Made by a program: the position numbers and the translations under genes
NCBI GenBank assembly: GCA_035995725.1
Contig: DASYKE010000038.1
Location: 11,218 to 75,217 of the forward strand
Length of the DNA stretch: 64,000 nucleotides
Source: JAQGLW01 sp035995725
Lineage (GTDB): Bacteria > Pseudomonadota > Gammaproteobacteria > Burkholderiales > Burkholderiaceae_D
Direction of reading: 5' to 3'
The notes under the pieces: model-generated
What the model was told of the DNA's origin: nothing
Database searches by the model: none
What the model saw: only the letters and a program-made list of their open reading frames with translations
Part shown: piece after piece, positions 17,352 to 27,220 of the stretch
How the letters are laid out: every line of letters begins with the position of its first letter
Numbering within the stretch: the stretch's first letter is position 1

Positions 17352-18464
17352 TTATGTCTGCACCAGCGTTCGATGGCGTTGAATACTCATCAATATGCCG
17401 ACACCGAGTCCGAGCGTGACGAAAGCAGTTCCGCCATAACTCATGAACGGCAACGGCACGCCGACTACCGGGATAATGCCGCTCACCATGCCCATATTCA
17501 CGAAGGCATAAGTAAAGAACATCAATGTAAGCGCCCCTGCCAACAGGCGGGCAAAGAAAGTCGGCGCGTTGGCGGCGATGATCAGCCCGCGTCCGATCAG
17601 CAGCAGGTACAACACCATTAAAACGATATTGCCGATCAGCCCGAATTCTTCGGAAAATACTGCAAAGATAAAATCGGTGGTGCGTTCCGGAATGAACTCC
17701 AGATGGGATTGCGTACCGTTCAACCATCCTTTTCCGGTAAGGCCACCGGAACCGATCGCAATAGTCGACTGAATAATGTGGAAGCCCTTGCCTAACGGAT
17801 CAGTTGTAGGGTCGAGCAATGTCATCACACGGTGGCGCTGATAATCATGCAGCATGGACCAAACCAATGGCAGGCTGGCCGCACCTGCGATAATCAGGCC
17901 AATCAGTATTTTCCATGACAAACCAGCCAGAAAAATCACGTAAAACCCGACTGCCAGCACCAGCATAGCGGTTCCCAAATCCGGCTGCTTTATGATCAAG
18001 GCTGTCGGAATCGCCAGCAACACCCCTGCCACCAGGAATTCATGCCAGCGGATCATTCCTTCGCGCTTCTGGAAGAACCACGCCAGCATCAACGGCATCG
18101 CGATCTTCATGATTTCGGACGGCTGGATCACCATGCCGATATTGAGCCAGCGGCGCGCCCCTTTTTTGATCATCCCAAACGTTGCGACAGCGATCAACAG
18201 CGCAACCCCGATCGTGTAAATCGGCACCGCAAAGCGCATCAAGGTTTGCGGCGACACAATAGCCGCGATCCACATCACGATGAACGCGACCAGAATATTG
18301 CGCAACTGGTCCTCGACTCGTCCAGGGAAGTTAATGCCGGCTGAATACAGCGTTATCAACCCTACCGAAAGGAGCAAAAAAACGATCAGCGCCAGCGGCC
18401 CGTCAAACACAGTGAAATAGGGTCTGATGACTTGCCAAAAAGAGCGCTTATTCATCATTTGCAT
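17352..18464 (-). CDS. rodA: Peptidoglycan glycosyltransferase RodA (SEDS)
   Basis: 370 residues with about ten membrane helices. SEDS hallmarks include GARRWLNIGMVIQPSEIMKIAMPL, KQPDLGTAMLVLAVG and PVVGVPLPFMSYGG. It polymerises lipid II in the elongasome together with PBP2. The start at 18464 (MQMMNKRSF) has GAGGTG six bases upstream; the GTG at 18473 and ATG at 18455 are other options. It lies 40 bases after mrdA. Confidence 0.95.
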   Translation of the reverse strand: MQMMNKRSFWQVIRPYFTVFDGPLALIVFLLLSVGLITLYSAGINFPGRVEDQLRNILVAFIVMWIAAIVSPQTLMRFAVPIYTIGVALLIAVATFGMIKKGARRWLNIGMVIQPSEIMKIAMPLMLAWFFQKREGMIRWHEFLVAGVLLAIPTALIIKQPDLGTAMLVLAVGFYVIFLAGLSWKILIGLIIAGAASLPLVWSMLHDYQRHRVMTLLDPTTDPLGKGFHIIQSTIAIGSGGLTGKGWLNGTQSHLEFIPERTTDFIFAVFSEEFGLIGNIVLMVLYLLLIGRGLIIAANAPTFFARLLAGALTLMFFTYAFVNMGMVSGIIPVVGVPLPFMSYGGTAFVTLGLGVGILMSIQRHRTLVQT

Positions 18465-18504
18465 ATGCAGCACCTCGCGCTAAAAGAAGTATCAACATGG
18501 AACC

Positions 18505-20499
18505 CTAATCCTGATTGCCCTGGGTTTCTGCACCTGCCTTCGGACCGCCCTCGGATTCTTCATCCGCCTTCAGTTCCGCTACAGGACGGGTTTTGACGAT
18601 ATCGGTTTTGGCGATATCGGTCTTTTCGGCGGGTTCGGCCTTATTTTGCGATCTCTTGCCAAGCAAATAGTAATCCAGTGCCTGTCGGGCAATCGGGGCC
18701 GCTGCAGTGCCACCAAAGCCGCCATTCTCAACGATGAGAGCAATCGCTATGCGCGGATTGTCGGCAGGCGCAAATGCGGTGTAAAGAGCATGGTCGCGAT
18801 GCCGTTCAGCGACCTTCTTCGACTCATATTTTTCATTTTTCTTGATGGCGATTACCTGCGCAGTACCAGTCTTGCCTCCGGATACATAGCCGGCATTGCC
18901 AAAAGACCGGGCCGACGTTCCTTCACGAGTAACACCGATCATTGCCTGTTTGATGACATCGATATTTTTCTGTTTAAGGTTAATTCTATAGCTTTCTTTC
19001 GGCACCGTTGGAGTACGCACGCCGGTTGTGCCGTCTTCGAGAATCTTGACCAGATGCGGCTTCATCACAACACCGTTGTTGGCCAGTATTGCAGTAGCGT
19101 GAGCCAGTTGCAACGGCGTGAAAGAGTTATAACCCTGACCGATGCCGAGCGAAATCGTCTCGCCCGCGTACCATTTCTGTTGCTCCGGCTTTTTGTAGGC
19201 GGTACGTTTCCATGATGTAGAAGGCAACAAACCGCGTCGCTCATTCTCGAGATCTATGCCGGTCAATTGCCCAAAACCGAACGGCTTCATGAAATCATGT
19301 ATCGCATCCACGCCCAGATCGTTGGCGAGCATGTAATAGTAAGTGTCGCACGATTCTACGATCGACTTGTACATATCGACCATACCATGACCGCCCTCTT
19401 TATCGTCGCGGAATTTATGGTTGCCGAAAAAGAAATATCCAGGATCGTAAATCGTGCTGGCCGGCGTTCGTTTGCCGAGTTCCAATGCCGCCAATGCCAT
19501 GAACGGCTTATAAGTCGAGCCGGGGGGATAACTGCCGGATAGCGGGCGGTTTATCAGCGGCCGGTCTATCGACGTATTCAATTCGTCCCAGCTTTGCTGA
19601 TCGATGCCTTCGACAAACAGGTTGGGGTCGAAAGTCGGCATTGACACATACGCCAAAATATCACCGGTGGCCGGTTCGATTGCGATCAGCGCGCCGCGCC
19701 GGTCGCCGAATGCCTCTTCAACGACTTTTTGCAATTCGATATCTATTGACAGAATCAGGTTATGCCCAGGAGTGGCAGGAGTCCGCGACAGCGTGCGTAT
19801 GGCCCGTCCACCTGCGGATACCTCGACTTCTTCATAGCCGGTGGTGCCGTGCAATTTTGCTTCGTAACTTTTTTCGAGGCCTTCCTTGCCGATATAGTCA
19901 GTGCCGTTATAGTTTGCGGCATCTTCCGTCTCGTCTATCCTGTCGGCCTCTGCCTGATTGATACGTCCGATGTAGCCAATTACATGCGACGCGACCTGGC
20001 CAAGGGGATATTGACGGAACAACCGGGCCTGGATATCGACGCCTGGAAAACGATAGCGCTGCGCGGTAAAGCGTGCGACCTCCTCGTCAGTCAGGCGGAT
20101 GCGGATCGGCAGGCTTTCAAAACTCTTGGTCTCTTCCATCTGCCGCCGGAAGCGCTTGCGGTCCTTGGGCTGGATATCGACCAGTGTCGCCAATTCATCA
20201 ATCAATGCATCCAGCTCGCCTTTGATTTTGGATGGTGTTATTTCAAGCGTATACGCGGAAAAATTGCGCGCCAAAACGACGCCATTGCGGTCGACGATCA
20301 ACCCGCGGTTGGGTACCACCGGCACGATCGAGATGCGGTTTTCTTCTGCCAGCGATGCGTAATCGTTATGTTTGTAACCTTGCAACCATAAAAAACGCAT
20401 TGCCAGCAATCCAAAGCAGGCAAACACGAATACGCCCACCGCTGACAGGCGCAAGCGGAAGAAATGCAGTTCGCGTTCGGTATTCTTGAATTCAGTCAT
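18505..20499 (-). CDS. mrdA: Penicillin-binding protein 2 (elongasome transpeptidase)
   Basis: 664 residues. A short cytoplasmic tail and membrane helix (about 17-38) precede the pedestal domain and a transpeptidase domain with STYK (Ser328, Lys331), an SxN-equivalent SCD (VESCDTYYY) and KTGTAQ. PBP2 crosslinks strands made by RodA. The C-terminal 50 residues are charged and low-complexity, longer than in E. coli PBP2. A repeat-bearing gap of 247 bases separates it from mreD upstream. Confidence 0.96.
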   Translation of the reverse strand: MTEFKNTERELHFFRLRLSAVGVFVFACFGLLAMRFLWLQGYKHNDYASLAEENRISIVPVVPNRGLIVDRNGVVLARNFSAYTLEITPSKIKGELDALIDELATLVDIQPKDRKRFRRQMEETKSFESLPIRIRLTDEEVARFTAQRYRFPGVDIQARLFRQYPLGQVASHVIGYIGRINQAEADRIDETEDAANYNGTDYIGKEGLEKSYEAKLHGTTGYEEVEVSAGGRAIRTLSRTPATPGHNLILSIDIELQKVVEEAFGDRRGALIAIEPATGDILAYVSMPTFDPNLFVEGIDQQSWDELNTSIDRPLINRPLSGSYPPGSTYKPFMALAALELGKRTPASTIYDPGYFFFGNHKFRDDKEGGHGMVDMYKSIVESCDTYYYMLANDLGVDAIHDFMKPFGFGQLTGIDLENERRGLLPSTSWKRTAYKKPEQQKWYAGETISLGIGQGYNSFTPLQLAHATAILANNGVVMKPHLVKILEDGTTGVRTPTVPKESYRINLKQKNIDVIKQAMIGVTREGTSARSFGNAGYVSGGKTGTAQVIAIKKNEKYESKKVAERHRDHALYTAFAPADNPRIAIALIVENGGFGGTAAAPIARQALDYYLLGKRSQNKAEPAEKTDIAKTDIVKTRPVAELKADEESEGGPKAGAETQGNQD

Positions 20500-20746
20500 T
20501 CCAGTCGACCCTTACGGAATTGGTCGGCAACCATTTCCGTCATGTCGCCCCCTCTCTCCTCCAAGGGCGGAAGAGGGGTCCGGAAGAGGCGAAGCAGGGA
20601 ATGTGACCGAAGGGAATGCAAGGCCAACGCCACAGCAAGTGCCCTTGGGGCATTTCGGGGCCGTGCGGTACCGGTTTGCAAGCCGGTACGCGCACTGCAA
20701 GTGAGGATTGAGCGCTGTACATTGAGTCGATTTTTGCATTTATCGC
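20500..20746. repeat. Repeat-like insertion between mreD and mrdA
   Basis: Non-coding stretch with two hairpin-forming inverted repeats: CCCCCTCT (20548-20555) with AGAGGGG (20572-20578), and GTACCGG (20668-20674) with CCGGTAC (20683-20689), the latter extendable to about 33 bases with mismatches. Open frames here are short and unlike known families. It resembles the hairpin-bearing repeat at 49.8 kb in style (C-rich arm then G-rich arm), not base for base. Confidence 0.5.
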
Positions 20747-21259
20747 CTAAATCGGACGGGTGTCGTCGCGGTTTATCGAACGTCTCTGCGGCGCCAGAAG
20801 CATCCAGGTCACCACAGGCCACAATGCAACGGTGGTCAGACTTTCAATAAAATAGTACCAGGGGGCGGATTTACCGCTGATGACATACTGAATCACCAGT
20901 TGCACTACCTGCATGACGAGCAGCAGTGGAAATATGTGCAGGGCTTGCGTCGCCGGCGGAAACCATAACACGCGCCGGTGGATCATGATCGCAAAATAAG
21001 ACAACAGCGTGTAAGCCAGTGCATTTTCGCCGAGCAGGGCAGCGTCATGCACATCCATCAACAAGCCCATCATGAAGGCGACGCCGATGCCAACCTTGCG
21101 CGGCTGGTGAATACTCCAGAATATCAATACGATCGCCACAAAATCCGGCACGCCAATCCAGGTACCCCACGGCAGCAAGTTCAATAAAAACGCGCCGATC
21201 AAACTGGCGGCTATAAATGTGGGACTGACCGGCAGCAGAATGTAATGCGTGAGGTTCAT
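20747..21259 (-). CDS. mreD: Rod shape-determining protein MreD
   Basis: 170 residues, an integral membrane protein with about five or six helices (LIGAFLLNLLPWG, FVAIVLIFWSIHQP, GVAFMMGLLMDVHDAALLGENAL). The motif GLLMDVHDAALLGENAL is characteristic of MreD. It links MreC to the inner-membrane elongation machinery. Its start overlaps the mreC stop by four bases. Confidence 0.94.
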   Translation of the reverse strand: MNLTHYILLPVSPTFIAASLIGAFLLNLLPWGTWIGVPDFVAIVLIFWSIHQPRKVGIGVAFMMGLLMDVHDAALLGENALAYTLLSYFAIMIHRRVLWFPPATQALHIFPLLLVMQVVQLVIQYVISGKSAPWYYFIESLTTVALWPVVTWMLLAPQRRSINRDDTRPI

Positions 21260-22251
21260 GGTACGGCTCCGTTCTGCTGAGACATGTCTTGGGTCTCAGG
21301 TTTCGCGACCGGCTTCACAGCTTCCTTCGCCGGCTCTTTTGCCCCGCCACGGCCACGCCTTCTGACCGGCTTGTCTTTCTTGTCCCTTGCCTCTTCCGGC
21401 TCGGGCTTGGGAATGAACTTTGCCTCAGGCAGCAAAACCAGCAATTGCTTGTTCCGGTCGATGCCGGCCGAAGGCTCGCATACGATGCGGGCGAATGCAT
21501 CGGACGGATTATTTTCGACTTGCACTACCGTTGCCACTGACAGACCCGGCGGGTATACCCCGTCGATACCTGAAGTGACCAGAATATCGCCCTTCTGAAT
21601 GTCCGCGTTGGGTGCCATGAAACGCAGATTCAGCATGCCCGACTGACCACGTCCATATGCGATACTGCGCACCCCGCTGCGTATCACTTGTACTGAAATC
21701 GCATGGTCCTTGTCAGTCAGCAATGTGACCTCGGACGTGAATGGAAACACGCGCGTGACCTGTCCCACGACACCGATGTCGTCGATCACCGGCTGTCCGG
21801 GCGCAATGCCGTGTTGCGAGCCGCGATCAAGCACGATCTTGCGGCTGAACGCGTCGCGCGTGTCGTACAGGATTTCGCTCAGTACCGATTTCACCGGCAA
21901 GCGTTCGCTGGTGGCAAGCAGCTTGCGTAACTGCGTATTTTCAGCAAGCAGTTGCTGCCCTTGCTGCAATATCTGCGCATTGGCGACATGCTGCTGTTTT
22001 AGAATTTTGTTCTCTTTTTGCAGCGCCGACAGCGATGAAAAATAATCGCCTACTGCATTGGTGGCGTCACGCGGTATCAGCGCAATCGACTGGAGCGGAT
22101 AGAGCGCGATGCCGACTGCCTGGCGAATCACAGTGAGCGAGTGCATGCGCGAGTCGGCCACCAGCAGCATGATTGCAATGAACGCGAAAAAAATCATCTT
22201 GACGCGTGCTGACGCGCCTTGCTTGAAGAGTGGCGGTGGGCTGTATTCCAT
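21256..22251 (-). CDS. mreC: Rod shape-determining protein MreC
   Basis: 331 residues: one N-terminal membrane helix (about 18-38), a coiled coil (about 70-115) and the MreC beta-domain (LYDTRDAFSRKIVLDRGSQHGI, PVIDDIGVVGQV, LVTSGIDGVYPPGL). The C-terminal 45 residues are a Lys/Glu/Pro-rich tail, longer than in E. coli. It scaffolds PBP2 in the periplasm. It is 128 bases downstream of mreB. Confidence 0.94.
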   Translation of the reverse strand: MEYSPPPLFKQGASARVKMIFFAFIAIMLLVADSRMHSLTVIRQAVGIALYPLQSIALIPRDATNAVGDYFSSLSALQKENKILKQQHVANAQILQQGQQLLAENTQLRKLLATSERLPVKSVLSEILYDTRDAFSRKIVLDRGSQHGIAPGQPVIDDIGVVGQVTRVFPFTSEVTLLTDKDHAISVQVIRSGVRSIAYGRGQSGMLNLRFMAPNADIQKGDILVTSGIDGVYPPGLSVATVVQVENNPSDAFARIVCEPSAGIDRNKQLLVLLPEAKFIPKPEPEEARDKKDKPVRRRGRGGAKEPAKEAVKPVAKPETQDMSQQNGAVP

Positions 22252-22379
22252 TTAACGCCTAAGATATCTGCCGAGCGCACGGACAGATGCCGGGACTTGG
22301 TATATAAAAATACTGCCTGCAGTCCCACTACCTTGGATCACATTACCTGCAAGGCGGGCCGTGCGGAACATTGTGTTAT

Positions 22380-23423
22380 TTATTCGTAAGAGAAAATCGC
22401 GCCAAGCTTGTCCATGCGCTCCAGCGCCATGCCGGAGCCGCGCACCACGCAAGTCAGCGGATCTTCGGCGACAATCACCGGCAGGCCGGTTTCTTCCATC
22501 AGCAAACGATCGAGGTCGCGCAGCAGTGCGCCACCGCCGGTCAGCATCATGCCTTTTTCGGCGATGTCGGCACCGAGCTCCGGCGGCGTCTGTTCAAGTG
22601 CATTCTTGACGGCGGAGACGATGTTGTTGAGCGGATCGGTCAACGCCTCGAGAATTTCATTACTCGAAATCGTAAATGAGCGTGGAATGCCTTCGGACAG
22701 GTTGCGCCCCTTGACTTCCATTTCCTTGACTTCGGAACCTGGGAAAGCGGAACCGATTTCTTTCTTGATCGCTTCGGCGGTCTGCTCGCCGATCAGCATA
22801 CCGTAGTTGCGGCGGATGTAATTCACGATCGCCTCATCGAACTTGTCGCCGCCGACACGCACCGAACCCTTGTAGACCATGCCGCCGAGCGAAATGATGC
22901 CGACTTCGGTAGTGCCGCCGCCGATATCGACCACCATTGAGCCAGTCGCTTCCGACACCGGCAAGCCGGCGCCGATTGCAGCGGCCATCGGCTCTTCGAT
23001 AAGGAATACCTGCGATGCGCCGGCACCCAGAGCCGACTCGCGGATTGCGCGCCGTTCAACCTGGGTGGAACCGCACGGCACGCAAATAATGATGCGCGGC
23101 GACGGCTTGAATAATTTTGTATCATGCACCATGCGAATGAATTGCTTGAGCATCTGCTCGGTCACCGTGAAATCGGCGATCACGCCATCCTTCATTGGAC
23201 GAATTGCTTCGATATTGCCCGGAACTTTGCCCAACATCTGCTTGGCTTCCCTACCCACGGCCTGGATGGTTTTCTTGCCGTTCGGACCGCCTTGCTGGCG
23301 AATCGCGACCACGGAAGGTTCGTCGAGCACGATGCCCAGTCCACGTACGTAAATGAGCGTGTTGGCCGTGCCCAGATCGATCGCCAGATCGTTAGAAAAG
23401 TAACTGCGTAAAAATCCAAACAT
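22380..23423 (-). CDS. mreB: Rod shape-determining protein MreB
   Basis: 347 residues, the bacterial actin homologue. Landmarks are LAIDLGTANTLIYVRGLGIVL (phosphate 1), VVDIGGGTTEVGIISL (phosphate 2), the adenosine-binding MLTGGGALLRDLD and the conserved VPCGSTQVERRAI. It forms the cytoplasmic filaments that orient the elongasome. It is the first gene of a six-gene shape operon and is divergent from gatC. Confidence 0.97.
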   Translation of the reverse strand: MFGFLRSYFSNDLAIDLGTANTLIYVRGLGIVLDEPSVVAIRQQGGPNGKKTIQAVGREAKQMLGKVPGNIEAIRPMKDGVIADFTVTEQMLKQFIRMVHDTKLFKPSPRIIICVPCGSTQVERRAIRESALGAGASQVFLIEEPMAAAIGAGLPVSEATGSMVVDIGGGTTEVGIISLGGMVYKGSVRVGGDKFDEAIVNYIRRNYGMLIGEQTAEAIKKEIGSAFPGSEVKEMEVKGRNLSEGIPRSFTISSNEILEALTDPLNNIVSAVKNALEQTPPELGADIAEKGMMLTGGGALLRDLDRLLMEETGLPVIVAEDPLTCVVRGSGMALERMDKLGAIFSYE

Positions 23424-23722
23424 GTATTGTCCTGATGCGCATCAACGGCGCGCTTAAGCATTATTAGAAATTGTGTGGCAGAGTCAAGCGCAGCGGTACT
23501 CTGTCCTCGACAAATTAAGGTTATTTCCGCTAGAGTCGACCGATATCAGCACCAGCAGGCATTAGGCCGACATTCTACCTTATAATTTAACAGGAATTCT
23601 CACAGGGAAACCTCAAAAATGTATGCTTGATGCACAGTTTTGACAAGTCTTTATCGACTATTAGATAACTTTTTGTTTTTTTTAACACACTTGAATATGC
23701 GCTTTGCCGGCGCCATCCAACC
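23424..23722. other. Divergent intergenic region mreB / gatC
   Basis: About 299 bases separating two divergent essential operons. It is AT-rich in its right half. The candidate mreB promoter is listed separately. I see no clear -35/-10 pair for gatC and no gene. Confidence 0.5.
23618..23646 (-). promoter_or_regulatory. Candidate sigma-70 promoter of the mre operon
   Basis: On the minus strand TTGTCA (23646-23641) and TACATT (23623-23618) are separated by 17 bases. It would leave a long leader of nearly 190 nt before mreB. Sequence match only. Confidence 0.35.
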
Positions 23723-24025
23723 ATGTCACTTGCTCTTTCCGACGTCAAACGCCTGGCTGGTCTGGCGCAACTTGACCTTACCGAGGGCGAAGCCGCCCAG
23801 ACATTGCTCAAACTGAATGGCATTTTTGCATTGGTTGAGCAAATGAAGGCGGTCGATACCACGGGTGTCGAGCCTCTCAGCCAACCGGTTGCCGCTTACC
23901 GGCATGACCTGTCGCTGCGCCTGCGCGAAGACATCGTGACCGAACCCAATCGCCGCGATGAGTATCAAAAAGTGGCTCCTGCGACACAAGATGGCCTGTA
24001 TTTGGTCCCCAAAGTTATTGAATAG
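23723..24025 (+). CDS. gatC: Asp-tRNA(Asn)/Glu-tRNA(Gln) amidotransferase subunit C
   Basis: 100 residues. GatC family start MSLALSDVKRLAGLAQLDLTE, middle VDTTGVEPLSQPV and the ending APATQDGLYLVPKVIE are all typical. GatC wraps around GatA and GatB and stabilises the complex that converts Glu-tRNA(Gln) or Asp-tRNA(Asn) to the amidated form. It is first of the gatCAB operon; gatA starts 82 bases after its stop. Confidence 0.95.
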   Translation: MSLALSDVKRLAGLAQLDLTEGEAAQTLLKLNGIFALVEQMKAVDTTGVEPLSQPVAAYRHDLSLRLREDIVTEPNRRDEYQKVAPATQDGLYLVPKVIE

Positions 24026-24107
24026 CCACCATTTTGCAGAACCAAGCGCTGGCATGCTTTCCCAGTCGGCAAGCCAGCGCCCTGCAAGTCATCGCCAAAC
24101 CGAGCTT

Positions 24108-25568
24108 ATGCATACCAAGACCATCAAACAATTGTCGGCGCTGCTGCACGAAAAAAGAATTTCTTCGACCGAATTGGCCAGGCTGTTCCTCGTCCGCATG
24201 CAGCAAAGCGACTTGAACGCATTTATTGACGTAGATGAAACGCTGACACTGCAACAAGCGGCGGCAGCGGACCAGCGCATTGCAAAAGGCGATACGACAC
24301 TGCTGACCGGCATTCCGATCGCGCACAAGGATATTTTTGTTACTCGCGGCTGGCGTTCGACCGCAGGCTCGAAGATGCTGGAAAATTACAGCAGCCCGTT
24401 TGACGCAACTGTGGTTGAACAGCTCAATGCCGCCGGCATGGTCACGCTCGGCAAGCTGAATTGCGATGAATTCGCAATGGGCTCTTCCAATGAGAATTCG
24501 TTTTTCGGACCGGTCAAGAATCCCTGGGACAAAAGTGCCGTGCCCGGGGGTTCTTCCGGCGGATCGGCAGCGGCAATCGCGGCACGTCTGGCACCGGCTG
24601 CTACAGCGACCGACACCGGCGGCTCGATTCGACAGCCCGCATCGCTGTGCGGCGTGACCGGCATCAAGCCGACCTATGGACGGGTGTCGCGTTACGGCAT
24701 GATTGCATTCGCATCGTCGCTCGACCAAGGCGGCCCGATTGCCAAAACAGCGGAAGACTGTGCGCTGCTGCTCAATGCAATGGCCGGTTTCGATCCGCGC
24801 GATTCAACCAGCGTTGCGCGTGACAAGGAAGATTTCACGCGCGATCTGAATGCAGGCCTGCAAGGCTTGAGAATCGGCGTGCCGCGCGAATATTTCGGCC
24901 CGGGCCTCGCATCGGATGTGGAACAGGCAGTACGCGCGGCTTTGAGAGAATATGAAAAGCTGGGGGCGACGCTGGTCGATATTTCGCTGCCGAAAACCGA
25001 ACTGTCGATTCCTGTCTATTATGTGATTGCACCGGCCGAAGCTTCGTCGAATCTGAGCCGCTTCGACGGTGTGCGCTACGGTCATCGCGCTAAAGAATAC
25101 ACCGACTTGTCGGACATGTACAAGAAGACGCGCGCTGAAGGATTCGGCGACGAAGTAAAGCGTCGCATCCTGGTCGGCGCTTATGTCTTGTCGCACGGCT
25201 ATTACGATGCATATTATTTGCAGGCGCAAAAAATTCGCCGCCTGATCGCGCAGGATTTCCAAGACGCATTCAAACAATGCGATGTGATCATGGGACCGGT
25301 GTCGCCGACGGTGGCGTGGGACCTCGGCGCCAAAGCCGACGATCCGGTGGCAAATTATCTGGCCGATATCTTTACGCTGTCGACCAGTCTGGCCGGATTG
25401 CCTGGCATGTCGATTCCATGCGGCTTCGGCCTGGGCGAAAAAAATGGGCAGCGTCCGGTCGGCCTTCAAATCATCGGCAATTATTTTAATGAGGCAAAAT
25501 TGCTCAATGTCGCGCATCAATACCAGTCTGTAACGGATTGGCATGTGCGCCAACCGGCGGACAGTTGA
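24108..25568 (+). CDS. gatA: Asp-tRNA(Asn)/Glu-tRNA(Gln) amidotransferase subunit A
   Basis: 486 residues of the amidase-signature family. It generates ammonia from glutamine for the GatB kinase/transamidase. The Lys-Ser-Ser triad is visible: Lys74 (IAHKDIF), the cis-Ser at 149 (PGGSSGGSAAA) and nucleophile Ser173 (DTGGSIRQPAS). The start at 24108 gives MHTKTIKQLSALL; the frame is open to 23958 but that part overlaps gatC and is not family-like. Confidence 0.96.
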   Translation: MHTKTIKQLSALLHEKRISSTELARLFLVRMQQSDLNAFIDVDETLTLQQAAAADQRIAKGDTTLLTGIPIAHKDIFVTRGWRSTAGSKMLENYSSPFDATVVEQLNAAGMVTLGKLNCDEFAMGSSNENSFFGPVKNPWDKSAVPGGSSGGSAAAIAARLAPAATATDTGGSIRQPASLCGVTGIKPTYGRVSRYGMIAFASSLDQGGPIAKTAEDCALLLNAMAGFDPRDSTSVARDKEDFTRDLNAGLQGLRIGVPREYFGPGLASDVEQAVRAALREYEKLGATLVDISLPKTELSIPVYYVIAPAEASSNLSRFDGVRYGHRAKEYTDLSDMYKKTRAEGFGDEVKRRILVGAYVLSHGYYDAYYLQAQKIRRLIAQDFQDAFKQCDVIMGPVSPTVAWDLGAKADDPVANYLADIFTLSTSLAGLPGMSIPCGFGLGEKNGQRPVGLQIIGNYFNEAKLLNVAHQYQSVTDWHVRQPADS

Positions 25569-25698
25569 AATCTGCTGCAAGCATGCGATTGCAGCAGCCG
25601 GAGCAAATCTGATTTATCGGAATTGCCGGTCGATTTGAAAGCCGAACAGAGCGCGATCGGGTAGAGCCTGATCGTGCAGAACCAATTGTGAGGATATT

Positions 25699-27159
25699 AT
25701 GCAGTGGGAAGTCGTTATCGGTCTGGAGACGCATACGCAGCTCACGACCCGCTCGAAAATTTTCAGCGGCGCGTCAACCGCGTTCGGTGCGCCGCCCAAT
25801 ACGCAGGCCTGTCCAGTCGATTTGGCAATGCCGGGCGTGTTGCCGGTCATGAACATAGGGGCGGTTGAACGCGCGATCCAGTTCGGCCTTGCGATCGGCG
25901 CGACAATTGCGCCGCAATCCGTTTTTGCGCGTAAAAATTATTTCTACCCCGACCTGCCCAAAGGTTATCAGATCAGTCAATACGAGATACCGGTGGTGCA
26001 AGGCGGCAAGCTGTCGTTCATCGTTGAAAAGGACGGCAAGGCGGAGATGAAAACCGTGCAACTGACGCGCGCCCACCTGGAGGAAGATGCCGGCAAGTCG
26101 CTGCATGAAGATTATCACGGCATGACCGGCATCGACCTGAATCGTGCCGGCACGCCGCTATTGGAGATCGTCACCGAGCCCGACATGCGCAGTGCCGCCG
26201 AAGCGGTCGCCTATGCGAAAGCGCTGCATTCTCTGGTCACTTGGCTTGGCATTTGCGATGGCAACATGCAGGAAGGATCGTTCCGCTGCGACGCCAATGT
26301 ATCCGTACGGCCGGTCGGACAAAATGAATACGGTACCCGGTGCGAGATCAAGAACCTGAATTCGTTCCGTTTCATGGAAGATGCGATCAACTACGAAGTT
26401 CGGCGTCAAATCGAATTGATCGAGGATGGCGGGCGCGTGGTGCAGCAGACACGACTGTACGACCCTGACCGCAAGGAAACACGTTCGATGCGCAGCAAGG
26501 AAGATGCGCAGGATTACCGCTATTTCCCTGACCCAGACTTGCCGCCGCTGGTGATTGCGCAGGAATGGATCGCGCGCGTGAAAGCATCGATGCCCGAACT
26601 GCCTGCAGCAATGCGCGAGCGCTTCGTGCGCGATTTTGCGTTGTCGGAATACGATGCGGCAGTGCTGACGCAATCCAAGGCGATGGCTACTTATTTCGAG
26701 GACGTAGTCAATGCCGCCGGCAAAGAGCAGGCCAAGCCTGCCGCCAACTGGCTGATGGGTGATGTGTCTTCCACGTTGAACCGAGAAGGCGTCGATATCG
26801 CCGGCGCACCGGTTGGGGCAACGCAGCTTGCGTTGCTGTTGCAACGGATTGCCGATGGCACGATCTCCAACAAGATCGCCAAGGAAGTATTCGGCGCGAT
26901 GTGGGAAGCAAAATCGGATGTGCCGTCGCTGGCCGACGACATCATCCAAGCCAAAGGCCTGAAACAGATTTCCGACAGCGGTGCTCTCGAAAAAATCATC
27001 GACGAAGTGCTGGCGGCCAATGCCAAATCGGTCGAAGAATTCCGCTCGGGCAAAGAAAAGGCATTCAATGCCTTGATCGGCCAGGCGATGAAGGCGACCA
27101 AGGGCAAAGCCAACCCGGCACAGCTAACCGATTTGCTGAAGCGGAAATTGACCGGCTGA
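25699..27159 (+). CDS. gatB: Asp-tRNA(Asn)/Glu-tRNA(Gln) amidotransferase subunit B
   Basis: 486 residues. The start MQWEVVIGLETHTQL, the metal/ATP-site region YPDLPKGYQISQYE, the motif LEEDAGKSLH, and NRAGTPLLEIVTEPD are GatB hallmarks. The C-terminal YqeY-like tail domain (about 340-486) binds the tRNA. It activates the tRNA-bound carboxylate with ATP. GTGAGGA lies just before the start codon. It is 130 bases after gatA. Confidence 0.96.
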   Translation: MQWEVVIGLETHTQLTTRSKIFSGASTAFGAPPNTQACPVDLAMPGVLPVMNIGAVERAIQFGLAIGATIAPQSVFARKNYFYPDLPKGYQISQYEIPVVQGGKLSFIVEKDGKAEMKTVQLTRAHLEEDAGKSLHEDYHGMTGIDLNRAGTPLLEIVTEPDMRSAAEAVAYAKALHSLVTWLGICDGNMQEGSFRCDANVSVRPVGQNEYGTRCEIKNLNSFRFMEDAINYEVRRQIELIEDGGRVVQQTRLYDPDRKETRSMRSKEDAQDYRYFPDPDLPPLVIAQEWIARVKASMPELPAAMRERFVRDFALSEYDAAVLTQSKAMATYFEDVVNAAGKEQAKPAANWLMGDVSSTLNREGVDIAGAPVGATQLALLLQRIADGTISNKIAKEVFGAMWEAKSDVPSLADDIIQAKGLKQISDSGALEKIIDEVLAANAKSVEEFRSGKEKAFNALIGQAMKATKGKANPAQLTDLLKRKLTG

Positions 27160-27220
27160 TCCGGCATGGCAATTATTTTGCGTAGGCTTGCAGCAAAACG
27201 ATCTGCGCGCCGACTCTGCG

